In this document: piece by piece, positions 13,402 to 20,730 of the stretch
How the letters are laid out: each line of letters opens with the position of its first letter
How positions within the stretch are numbered: the first letter of the stretch is position 1
Origin: Clostridia bacterium
GTDB taxonomy: Bacteria; Bacillota; Clostridia; Oscillospirales; Acutalibacteraceae
Direction: 5' to 3'
NCBI GenBank assembly: GCA_017555765.1
Contig: JAFZFT010000126.1
Coordinates: forward strand, 1 to 32,408
Length of the DNA: 32,408 nucleotides
Made by a program: the position numbers and the translations under genes
Notes under the pieces: model-generated
What the model was told of the DNA's origin: nothing
Databases searched by the model: none
What the model saw: only the letters and a program-made list of their open reading frames with translations

Positions 13402-14580
13402 ATGAATAGAAAGATACCTCTCGGCATTACAATAGGACTTGTTGTTTTTGCCCTTGCTATTTCTTCAGTACTTACTGCAGGTGTTATCACAAGGCAGTAC
13501 GATAGTCTTTTAGGCGGTATGCCCGAAAAGCTTGAGCGCTTCGGAATAGTAGACGAGCTTGACGGTATAATCAATGCAAACTACTACGGCAGAAGTGACG
13601 TTGAAGACCTTGAAAGAGCACTTGCTCAGGGTTATGTACAGAGCCTTACAGACGAAAACTCAGTGTATATGACCGCATCGGAGTACAAGACCTATCTTTC
13701 AGAAAGGGAGGGTAAGATTTCCGGTATAGGCATAGCCTATAAGAAAACTGCTGACGGCTATCTTGAGCTTACTGCGGTCAGGAAATCCTCGCCTGCATAT
13801 GCAGAGGGACTCAGAAAGGGCGACGTTATAATCGGCTTTGACGGTATTATCATCGACGCAGAAAATTACAGTGAAATGACCGCAAGACTTGTTGACGATA
13901 AGCTTACAAGCGTCAATATTATCTACAGACGAGGCGGTACTGAAAACTCGGTGAGTGTCTCAAAGGGCTACGAAGCGGTTTCAGTTTCAACTTCCTTCTA
14001 TGAGAATGTAGGCTATATTGAAATCAGCGATTTTTATCCCTCGACAGCCTCACAGGTTGAGCAGGCGATAAATAAATTTACCTCCTCACAGATTGCCGCT
14101 ATAGTCATCGATCTTAGAGAGAACAGCAGCTACAACTATGATGCCGCTATGGAAGTGCTCGATATTTTCGTACCGATGTCTGATAGTAAGAGACCTGCCG
14201 CAACTGTGGTTGATGCTGACGGTAAAACAGTAAAAACCTATACCACCACTGCGGGCGAAGTCAATCTTCCGGTTGGTGTACTCGTTTCAGATTCTACCAA
14301 GCAGGCGGCTGAGCTTTTTGCATGTAGCCTCAGAGATTTTGGCAAGGCAGTAATTTTTGCCGAGAAGACGAGCGGCGGCTCTGCAGTTGTAACCGAAGCC
14401 TTTGTCCTTTCCGAGGGTAGTGCAGTACTGCTCACAACAGGTAAAGTGCTTCCTTACTCGGGAGTGAGCTTCGACGGTACGGGTATTGCGCCTGACTATC
14501 TGCTTGAAAAGGCGACACCGTCAAAGGAAATCAGCGAGGACGGACAATTCCTCTTCGCAGTATCTGTTCTTACAGAATAA
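13402..14580 (+). CDS. S41/CtpB-family PDZ protein lacking the catalytic residues (pseudoprotease)
   Basis: 392-aa membrane-anchored homologue of C-terminal processing proteases. An N-terminal TM segment (about 6-28) precedes a cap region, a PDZ domain (about 105-190) and the S41 fold (about 195-370; ending SGVSFDGTGIAPDYLL). The fold aligns without gaps through VLVSDSTKQAAELFACSLRDFG and AEKTSGGSAVV. In active enzymes these positions hold SASASE and TFGKGSVQ. Here the Ser is Gln301, the Lys is Gly326 (25 residues apart, as in the family) and the following Gln is Val330. The NPGG oxyanion loop is replaced by NSSYN. I therefore call it catalytically dead, probably a scaffold or substrate-binding protein. 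GGGGAG precedes ATG 13402. The reading frame is intact, which argues against decay. Confidence 0.85.
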   Translation: MNRKIPLGITIGLVVFALAISSVLTAGVITRQYDSLLGGMPEKLERFGIVDELDGIINANYYGRSDVEDLERALAQGYVQSLTDENSVYMTASEYKTYLSEREGKISGIGIAYKKTADGYLELTAVRKSSPAYAEGLRKGDVIIGFDGIIIDAENYSEMTARLVDDKLTSVNIIYRRGGTENSVSVSKGYEAVSVSTSFYENVGYIEISDFYPSTASQVEQAINKFTSSQIAAIVIDLRENSSYNYDAAMEVLDIFVPMSDSKRPAATVVDADGKTVKTYTTTAGEVNLPVGVLVSDSTKQAAELFACSLRDFGKAVIFAEKTSGGSAVVTEAFVLSEGSAVLLTTGKVLPYSGVSFDGTGIAPDYLLEKATPSKEISEDGQFLFAVSVLTE

Positions 14581-14612
14581 CCAATAAACAGTAAAAAGGA
14601 GAGTGGTATACA

Positions 14613-17456
14613 GTGAGCGATATAAAAATCAGTATAATTACTGCAGTGCACAACGGCGAAAAGCAGCTCAGTGCCACTCTTGATTCGATAAAGTCACAGT
14701 CCTTCAGGGATTTTGAGGTTATAATGCTCGATGCGTCAAGCTCTGACGGTACCTATAGTGTAATGGAGCAGTATCTTTCCGATAAACGCTTCTCTCTTCA
14801 CAAATGTGACGATGTCAGTATTTCTGCCGCAAGAAATCTTGGTATTACACTTGCAAAGGGTAAATATATAGCCTTTGCCGACAGTAGTGTAGTCTTTTCA
14901 AGAAACCTTTTCTCACAGTTTTATAACTGCGCAGAGAAGGAAAAGGCAGAGCTTTGCATAGCTCCCATGATAAGCAGTGACGAATACGGTGAGCACCGCT
15001 TCTCATCCTCACGTGCTCTTACAAAAAGAAAGAGTATGAGCCGTTTCGATACAGATATTCTCTGGAATCCCGCAGTTACCAACAAGCTCTTTTTAAAGAG
15101 CAGTGTTGAAGAAAAAAATCTCCGCTTCAACTTTTTCGGCAGAGCAAGAGAAGCGGCATTTACAGTTGAGTTTGCTCTTCAGAGCGGTACTATATCCGCC
15201 TGCAGTAAGGGCAATGTGTGCTATGTTTCATCGGTTATAAACGACGGTGTAGCTCCCTTTACCATAGAGGAATATATCTCAGGTTACGAATATATCGTAA
15301 AAAGGGCGGGAGAGGTCTTCGATAAAGCGGTTGAGAACAGTGTAACCGACTTCGAGAAAAAGGAGTTCGTAAGGCTTCGCACCTATTATATCGACCAGGT
15401 TTACAGCAAAGAGATAACTGTACTTCTTTACAGCTATTACAGGCACTTCTGGTTTTTAGATGACGAAAGTATAAAGAAGTATGCTTCGATAATAACAGAG
15501 CTTGTTTCAAGGCTTTCCAACAGCGGCAGAGGTGTACTTTTAAAGAAAAACAAGGATATTTTCTATGGTGGCAGACTCATAGACAATAAAAAGGAAATGG
15601 CAGAAAATCCCAAAGTAACCCTTGTTATTGCCAAAAACGAGAAAACCGCCCATCACCATACAGAAAGACTCGCAATTCAGGTTTCATCAATTTTCGGTCA
15701 GACAATGCCATCCTTTGAATTGCTTGTTGATGCAAGACTAGAAGATATCTTCCCCGAAAAATGGAAAAACAGTGAAAACGTACGCTTCATAGAGGGGGAC
15801 AGCCTTGCGGAGTGCAAAAATCTTGCCCTCGAAATGAGCCGCACCGACTATATAATGTTCCAGGACGGCTTTGCAAGACTTAATCCGAAGCTTCTTATGC
15901 GTCATTATCTCTGCCTTGCGGGTAAGGATAAATACGGCTTTTCAACCTCGCCACTCTCAAAGTTTGACGGTGAAAAGGTAACAGAATATTCCTTTACCGA
16001 GCTTTTCTACCACTCAGACCTCAATGCAGAAAGAGTGAAAAACGGAGATTTCAGCTTTGCACTTGATTTGTTCTTTGCAAACAAGCTTTTCCGTACTGAG
16101 CATCTGAGAGGTATCCGTTTCAGCTTCAGCGACAACTCCATAACGGATATGTATAAGCTTTATACCCATTCGAGGTTCAGAAAGCTTTCCCATACGGGCG
16201 CTTATATCCCTTACACCGAGCAGCAGGCGGTCGAATATCTTCTCACGGAAAAGAAAAATATGCCTGCGGGCGCTCTTTCGATGCAGAGAAGGTATAAAAA
16301 CACACTTTTCAGGAATGTAAAGCTTAAAAAGGTAAAGAATAATATAAAGAAAACCGCATCCTTTTTTGTAAAGCTTTTTGTAAGCCTTGTAAGCCGCATT
16401 CTCACCCTTGTTTATTCCTCGTGTAAGCTTAAAAACAGAGTCTTCTTTTACAGTACTCTTGAAAAGGGACGCTTCAACCAAAACCTGGAAGCAGTTTATT
16501 CGGAATGTGAGTTCCCGAAGGTGATTTTCAGAAAGGCTAATCCCCACACTCACAAAGATGTAGCCAAAATAAGGCGGTATCTTCTTACAAGTAAGGTTAT
16601 AGTTATTGATTGTGAGCTCGAATACCTGCGAGGTATAAGACTTCGTCCCGAACAGAAGGTAATTCAGCTCTGGCATAAAAACGGAGCCTTCCGTCGCTTC
16701 GGTATTGATAAAAACACAACCGAATCCCATTTCAGAGAGTATAAAAACCACTCGCAGTACAGTGATGTGGCAGTAACGGGTGAATATGTAAGGCAGTTTT
16801 ACACCCATGCCTTCGGTGTGGATTACGAAACAGTAAAGCCTCTCGGTGCACCCTCTACGGATATACTTCTTAAGAAGGATTTCGTTCAGGTCAACAAGGA
16901 GATAATACAGAATAAGCACCCGCTTCTGAAAAACAGAAAGGTATATGTATATTTCCCCTCCTATAGAGAAAATGAGGGAGAGCTTTCGGTGCTCGATCCG
17001 AAAATAGACTGGGCAAAGCTTAATAATGATCTTGCCGATGACGAAATTTTCGTTGTTTCAAGGCACCCGCTCACTCCTGAAGTCTTTTTCAAGGATGCCT
17101 TCTATTCCCGTGTAAAGGACTATACCAAGGACTCCACCGAGGAGCTTTTAAGCCTTGCAGATGTTATTATAACCGATTATTCATCGATTATTTTCGAAGC
17201 ATCACTTCTTAAAAAGCCTATGGTCTTTTATTGCTCCGACTTTGGCGAGTTTGAGCCTGATTTCTATCTTGATTACGATAATGAGCTTCCGGGTGAAATC
17301 ATCAAGGACTCCGAAAAGCTTCTTGATGCTGTCAGAAATGCGTCTTCAGTTTCTGATAAGGAAAAAATCGACTCCTTCAGGGGAAGATTTATGAGTGCCT
17401 GCGACGGCAGAAGCACCGCCCGCATCCTTTCTCTTATAGGGAATTATCTGAAATAA
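14613..17456 (+). CDS. GT2 glycosyltransferase fused to CDP-glycerol glycerophosphotransferase (TagF-like)
   Basis: 947-aa wall-polymer enzyme. Residues 4-110 form a GT2 domain (ISIITAVHNGEKQL...; the usual DXD appears as DSS, so activity of this half is uncertain). Residues about 330-500 look like a second, degraded GT2 module. From about 610 to the end is a poly(glycerol-phosphate) transferase domain with QLWHKNGAF (His688), YFPSYREN, SRHP (His818) and ITDYSSIIFEASLLKKP. Both histidines essential in TagF-type enzymes are kept. There is no signal peptide, and the enzyme is expected at the inner membrane face. The GTG start at 14613 follows AAAGGAGA by 9 nt. It follows the S41 gene by 32 bp, so cotranscription is likely, and ends in a strong terminator at 17461-17502. 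It may make a glycerol-phosphate-containing teichoic or capsular polymer. Confidence 0.85.
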   Translation: MSDIKISIITAVHNGEKQLSATLDSIKSQSFRDFEVIMLDASSSDGTYSVMEQYLSDKRFSLHKCDDVSISAARNLGITLAKGKYIAFADSSVVFSRNLFSQFYNCAEKEKAELCIAPMISSDEYGEHRFSSSRALTKRKSMSRFDTDILWNPAVTNKLFLKSSVEEKNLRFNFFGRAREAAFTVEFALQSGTISACSKGNVCYVSSVINDGVAPFTIEEYISGYEYIVKRAGEVFDKAVENSVTDFEKKEFVRLRTYYIDQVYSKEITVLLYSYYRHFWFLDDESIKKYASIITELVSRLSNSGRGVLLKKNKDIFYGGRLIDNKKEMAENPKVTLVIAKNEKTAHHHTERLAIQVSSIFGQTMPSFELLVDARLEDIFPEKWKNSENVRFIEGDSLAECKNLALEMSRTDYIMFQDGFARLNPKLLMRHYLCLAGKDKYGFSTSPLSKFDGEKVTEYSFTELFYHSDLNAERVKNGDFSFALDLFFANKLFRTEHLRGIRFSFSDNSITDMYKLYTHSRFRKLSHTGAYIPYTEQQAVEYLLTEKKNMPAGALSMQRRYKNTLFRNVKLKKVKNNIKKTASFFVKLFVSLVSRILTLVYSSCKLKNRVFFYSTLEKGRFNQNLEAVYSECEFPKVIFRKANPHTHKDVAKIRRYLLTSKVIVIDCELEYLRGIRLRPEQKVIQLWHKNGAFRRFGIDKNTTESHFREYKNHSQYSDVAVTGEYVRQFYTHAFGVDYETVKPLGAPSTDILLKKDFVQVNKEIIQNKHPLLKNRKVYVYFPSYRENEGELSVLDPKIDWAKLNNDLADDEIFVVSRHPLTPEVFFKDAFYSRVKDYTKDSTEELLSLADVIITDYSSIIFEASLLKKPMVFYCSDFGEFEPDFYLDYDNELPGEIIKDSEKLLDAVRNASSVSDKEKIDSFRGRFMSACDGRSTARILSLIGNYLK

Positions 17457-17460
17457 AATT

Positions 17461-17502
17461 TTAGCACATCCTGCTTTTATATGGCGGGATGTGCTTTTTT
17501 AT
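17461..17502 (+). terminator. Strong intrinsic terminator after the wall-polymer gene
   Basis: AGCACATCC (17463-17471) pairs with GGATGTGCT (17487-17495), extended by three inner pairs, then TTTTTT. It closes the transcription unit that begins with the regulator or ftsE. Confidence 0.9.
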
Positions 17503-17546
17503 TTGTAAAATTCTGTAATAAAGAAAATACGCCTCAAATTTCCGTT

Positions 17547-17576
17547 AATAATTTGTACTGATCAGCTCAAATTATT
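17547..17576. promoter_or_regulatory. Perfect inverted repeat upstream of spoIVB (operator candidate)
   Basis: AATAATTTG (17547-17555) and CAAATTATT (17568-17576) form a perfect 9-bp inverted repeat around a 12-nt centre that itself contains palindromic TGATCA. It ends 16 nt before the spoIVB ribosome binding site, where a repressor or sigma-factor site would act. I could not assign a sigma-F or sigma-G promoter with confidence. Confidence 0.5.
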
Positions 17577-17607
17577 GTTACACGTAAATTTCAAAGGAGG
17601 CGGTTTT

Positions 17608-18789
17608 ATGGCAAAATTTGTAAACAGTATCAGATACAGTCTGCTTTTTCTTACCGTCGGATTTCTCTCGCTGCTTGTTTACAGCTTTTTTGCAGTGCCC
17701 GACGAGATATATACTGTTCAGGATACGCCCTCTGGGGTAAGCGACATCTACACAATAACCTACGAGCAGACCGATTCGAAGGGTATGCGAAGCTTTGCGG
17801 CAGGGCAGTACAAGGTAAAGGTCAGCCTTTTTAATATTCCCATAAAGGATTCCACACTGCTTGTAGGTGAGCGCCGTTATGTTGCAATTTCAGGCGATGT
17901 AATCGGTTTGCGGCTTTTCACCGAGGGAGTATTGATAGTAGATATTGATTCAATCTACAGTCAGGAGAGTTCGGTTTCACCGGGTGAAAAGGCGGGTCTG
18001 AAAAAAGGGGATGTCATCTGTAAAATTGACGGAGAGCAGACTCTCAGCAGCAGTGCGGTGCATAATAAGATAAAGTACAGTGGCGGAAAAAGTCTCGAGG
18101 TTGAGTATATCCGTGACGGAAAGCATTATCTCACAGTGCTCACTCCCGTACTAAGCAGCCTTGATAACAGCTATAAGGGTGGTATATGGATAAGAGACAG
18201 TGCGGCGGGTATTGGCACAGTAAGCTTTTACGATGTTGAAACGGGAATTTTTGCCGCACTCGGTCATGCGGTCTGCGATGTGGACACGGGAGATATTCTT
18301 CCTCTTCTTAACGGAGATATAGTCGAAGCGGATATAGTGGGCTGCCGTAAGGGTACAAGCGGTATTGCGGGTGAGCTTTGCGGAGTATTTTCAGGCGAGA
18401 GTATAGGTGTGCTTGCGGGTAACACCGACACGGGGATATACGGAGTTTTTGACGAGTGGGACAAGGAAGCGGAGCTTTATCCTGTAGCCACGGCAGACGA
18501 GGTTAAAAAGGGGAAGGCGCAGATACTTTCAACCGTTGACTCCGCTGAAAAGCAGTTTTATGATATCGAAATACTGAAGATAAATTCCGACAGCCCCGAC
18601 AACAAAAATATGGTTATTCAGGTTATCGACAGTGAGCTTATAAGCAAAACCGGCGGCATCGTACAGGGTATGAGCGGCTCACCGATTATCCAGGACGGCA
18701 AGGTTGTAGGCGCGGTCACTCACGTACTTGTCAATAACCCCGAGAAGGGCTATGCCATTTTTGCCGAGGCTATGCTTGATGCGGGGTGA
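17608..18789 (+). CDS. spoIVB: SpoIVB sporulation serine peptidase (S55)
   Basis: Forespore-secreted protease that triggers sigma-K activation by cleaving SpoIVFA-type targets. 393 aa: N-terminal membrane anchor (about 10-29), PDZ domain (about 100-180; SPGEKAGLKKGDVICKIDG) and S55 peptidase domain. The triad is intact: His220 in ALGHAV, Asp341 in QVIDSE and Ser356 in GMSGSPI, with the Asp-Ser spacing of 15 matching Bacillus SpoIVB. ATG 17608 is preferred (AAAGGAGG at 17593-17600, 7 nt upstream) over an upstream in-frame start at 17575. It is a single gene between a terminator and a convergent terminator. spo0A, its usual Bacillus neighbour, is not adjacent here. Its presence implies that the organism forms endospores. 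Confidence 0.93.
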   Translation: MAKFVNSIRYSLLFLTVGFLSLLVYSFFAVPDEIYTVQDTPSGVSDIYTITYEQTDSKGMRSFAAGQYKVKVSLFNIPIKDSTLLVGERRYVAISGDVIGLRLFTEGVLIVDIDSIYSQESSVSPGEKAGLKKGDVICKIDGEQTLSSSAVHNKIKYSGGKSLEVEYIRDGKHYLTVLTPVLSSLDNSYKGGIWIRDSAAGIGTVSFYDVETGIFAALGHAVCDVDTGDILPLLNGDIVEADIVGCRKGTSGIAGELCGVFSGESIGVLAGNTDTGIYGVFDEWDKEAELYPVATADEVKKGKAQILSTVDSAEKQFYDIEILKINSDSPDNKNMVIQVIDSELISKTGGIVQGMSGSPIIQDGKVVGAVTHVLVNNPEKGYAIFAEAMLDAG

Positions 18790-18869
18790 AGCTAAAAACA
18801 GCCTGTAAAATATAACCCATTTAAAGTAGTCAGAATTTGATGAACAGACAGTTTTATAAGCATAACAGT

Positions 18870-18911
18870 AAAACCGTTGCAAAGCTTTTTATGCTTTAAC
18901 AACGGTTTTTA
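18870..18911. terminator. Bidirectional terminator between spoIVB and mreB
   Basis: AAAACCGTTG (18870-18879) pairs with CAACGGTTTT (18900-18909), with inner AAAGC/GCTTT. T-runs follow on both strands, as expected between convergent genes. Confidence 0.85.
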
Positions 18912-18937
18912 TCTTGAGGAACTCTTTTTATAGTCCA

Positions 18938-19963
18938 TTACATATTGAGATTCTCTTTTGAGCGGAAGGTATATCCGTTATCCTCGAGTCTTTTCATATT
19001 CTTGAGAATATATCCCGCACCCTTTGCGGCACAGTTTTCACTGTCGGCGGCACAGCTTACCTTTATACCGAGCCTTGCGGAAAGCTCCTTGTCTATGCCG
19101 TAAAGCTTTGCCGAGCCACCCGTGAGGAGAATTCCCTCGTTGCAGATGTCACTGTAAAGCTCGGGGGGAGTCTGCTCAAGTACATCGAGTATAGCCGAGA
19201 AGATAGTATCTATTGGCTCCTTGAGTGCCCTGACGGTTTCGCTTGCTCTTACAAGGAATGGCCTCGGAAGTCCTGTTATATAGTCCTTGCCCGAGTATAC
19301 TGCTTCAATTTCCTCGTCTCGTGGGAATGCACTTCCGAGGGTGTGCTTGATTTTTCTTATGGTATGAATACCCGCAACTATATCCTTGTCTCTTCTGAGG
19401 TAATTGCTGATAGCCTCGTCGAAGCTTGCACCCGCCGTCTTTATCGAAGATGCAAATGCAACAGTTCCCATAGTGATAACTGCGATATCTGTTGTACCTG
19501 CACCGATATCCACAACCATAACACCGTGAGGGTGCTCAATGGAAAGTCCCGCACCGATTGCCGAAACTATAGGCTCGTCGGTTATGTGTACCTTTCCTGC
19601 ACCGGCGGTACAAGCGGCCTCGATGATCGTCTTTTTCTCGAGTGATGTAACACAGCATGGGGCGCTTATGATGAGATTCGGCCTGAAGACACGGTTTTTA
19701 CATATCTCTTTTATGAAATGAGAAAGAATCTGTGTCATAGCGGGGAAGTCCGAAATAACACCGCCCTCTATAGGACACTTGAGTACAAGGCTTTCGGGGA
19801 GTCGGTCGAGCATTTCACCCGCACTGTTACCGATAGCAACTGCATCACCTGTAAATGTATCATAGCAGATGGCAGTTTCCTCCGAGAGGATTATGCCCTT
19901 TTTACGGGCGAAAAATTTAATTGAGTAGGTACCTAAATCTATTCCGATGTCGAGCCCGGGCAT
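18938..19963 (-). CDS. MreB-family actin-like protein
   Basis: Bacterial actin that guides lateral wall synthesis, cytoplasmic and membrane-associated, 341 aa. Phosphate-1 loop GIDLGTYSIKFF, phosphate-2 loop DIGAGTTDIAVI and adenosine motif LTGGSAKLYGIDKEL are all present in order, and length is normal for MreB/Mbl. ATG 19963 is chosen over a GTG two codons upstream because AGGCAGGTG fits it. It is the last gene of the recD2-comF-mreB minus-strand operon, 39 bp after comF. mreC, mreD and rodA are absent from this window. A stand-alone mreB-type gene is usually a paralogue, so Mbl or MreBH-like assignment is possible, and I leave the symbol blank. Confidence 0.88.
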   Translation of the reverse strand: MPGLDIGIDLGTYSIKFFARKKGIILSEETAICYDTFTGDAVAIGNSAGEMLDRLPESLVLKCPIEGGVISDFPAMTQILSHFIKEICKNRVFRPNLIISAPCCVTSLEKKTIIEAACTAGAGKVHITDEPIVSAIGAGLSIEHPHGVMVVDIGAGTTDIAVITMGTVAFASSIKTAGASFDEAISNYLRRDKDIVAGIHTIRKIKHTLGSAFPRDEEIEAVYSGKDYITGLPRPFLVRASETVRALKEPIDTIFSAILDVLEQTPPELYSDICNEGILLTGGSAKLYGIDKELSARLGIKVSCAADSENCAAKGAGYILKNMKRLEDNGYTFRSKENLNM

Positions 19964-20002
19964 AAGCACACCTGCCTTTCTTTTTTATTTCAGTTGTTTA
20001 TT

Positions 20003-20728
20003 TTAAGGTTTTTTGTCTTTTTTGTCAATACTGCGTGGGATATTACCGAAAACAGGTATAGCTGCAACAGCACAGTAAACATCCCTCGCACCCGCAGACA
20101 GAAGCACCTCTTCGCATACTGTAAGCGTACTTCCCGTAGTTTTGATATCGTCAAGTAAGAGTACGGTTTTACCCTTTATTTCCGTACCTTCTCTGAGAAT
20201 TATAGCATCTGCAAGGTTCTGTCGCCTTCCCGAAGCATTAAGATAGTGTTGCTTGGGAGTGTCCTTTGTCTTTTTAAGTGCTTCACGGCAAGGGAGAAAA
20301 AGCTTTCCCGCAATTTTACGTGCAAGCACCTCGCTCTGATTGTAGCCTCTGCGCTTTTCGGCATTGTCACTCATAGGTACAAAGGTAACGAAATCGAAGC
20401 GCACATCGGGAAAATCCGAGATGACCTTACGGGCAATTTCTTCGGAAATAAGCTCAGCGGAGTAGCTTTTCCCCTTAAATTTAAGCTCTGTCAGAATCCT
20501 TTTTGCACCGTCTGTATAAATAAATGGTGCGCATATGTGTCTGAGCTTTGTGTCGGTGTCCTCGCATCGGCACTGTCTGCTGTTGCAGTGAAAACAGAAG
20601 CCCTCGGGTACAGTACACTCTTTGAGTGAGCATTGACGGCAGAAGTCATCAGAAAAGGGGATAATACTCCCGCAGTGAATACACTTTCCGGGAAAGAAAA
20701 TGCGGGAGATATACTTTGAAATTTTCAT
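20003..20728 (-). CDS. comF: ComF family phosphoribosyltransferase-like protein
   Basis: 241-aa ComF/GntX-type protein needed for DNA uptake in competent bacteria. The N-terminal zinc ribbon is visible (CIHCG, CRQC, CFHCNSRQCRC) and the C-terminal half is a type I PRTase fold with the PRPP loop VLLLDDIKTTGST and RRGYNQSEVLARKI. It starts 2 nt after the recD2 stop codon, so translation is coupled. The full competence machinery is not visible here. ComF is widespread in non-competent Firmicutes and may assist DNA repair together with RecD2 (inference from the operon). Confidence 0.92.
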   Translation of the reverse strand: MKISKYISRIFFPGKCIHCGSIIPFSDDFCRQCSLKECTVPEGFCFHCNSRQCRCEDTDTKLRHICAPFIYTDGAKRILTELKFKGKSYSAELISEEIARKVISDFPDVRFDFVTFVPMSDNAEKRRGYNQSEVLARKIAGKLFLPCREALKKTKDTPKQHYLNASGRRQNLADAIILREGTEIKGKTVLLLDDIKTTGSTLTVCEEVLLSAGARDVYCAVAAIPVFGNIPRSIDKKDKKP

Positions 20729-20730
20729 GT

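Noticed and set aside
16014-16919. Long minus-strand open frame (301 codons) inside the wall-polymer gene
   Set aside because: Antisense to a gene with clear TagF motifs; no ribosome binding site and no recognisable protein motif.
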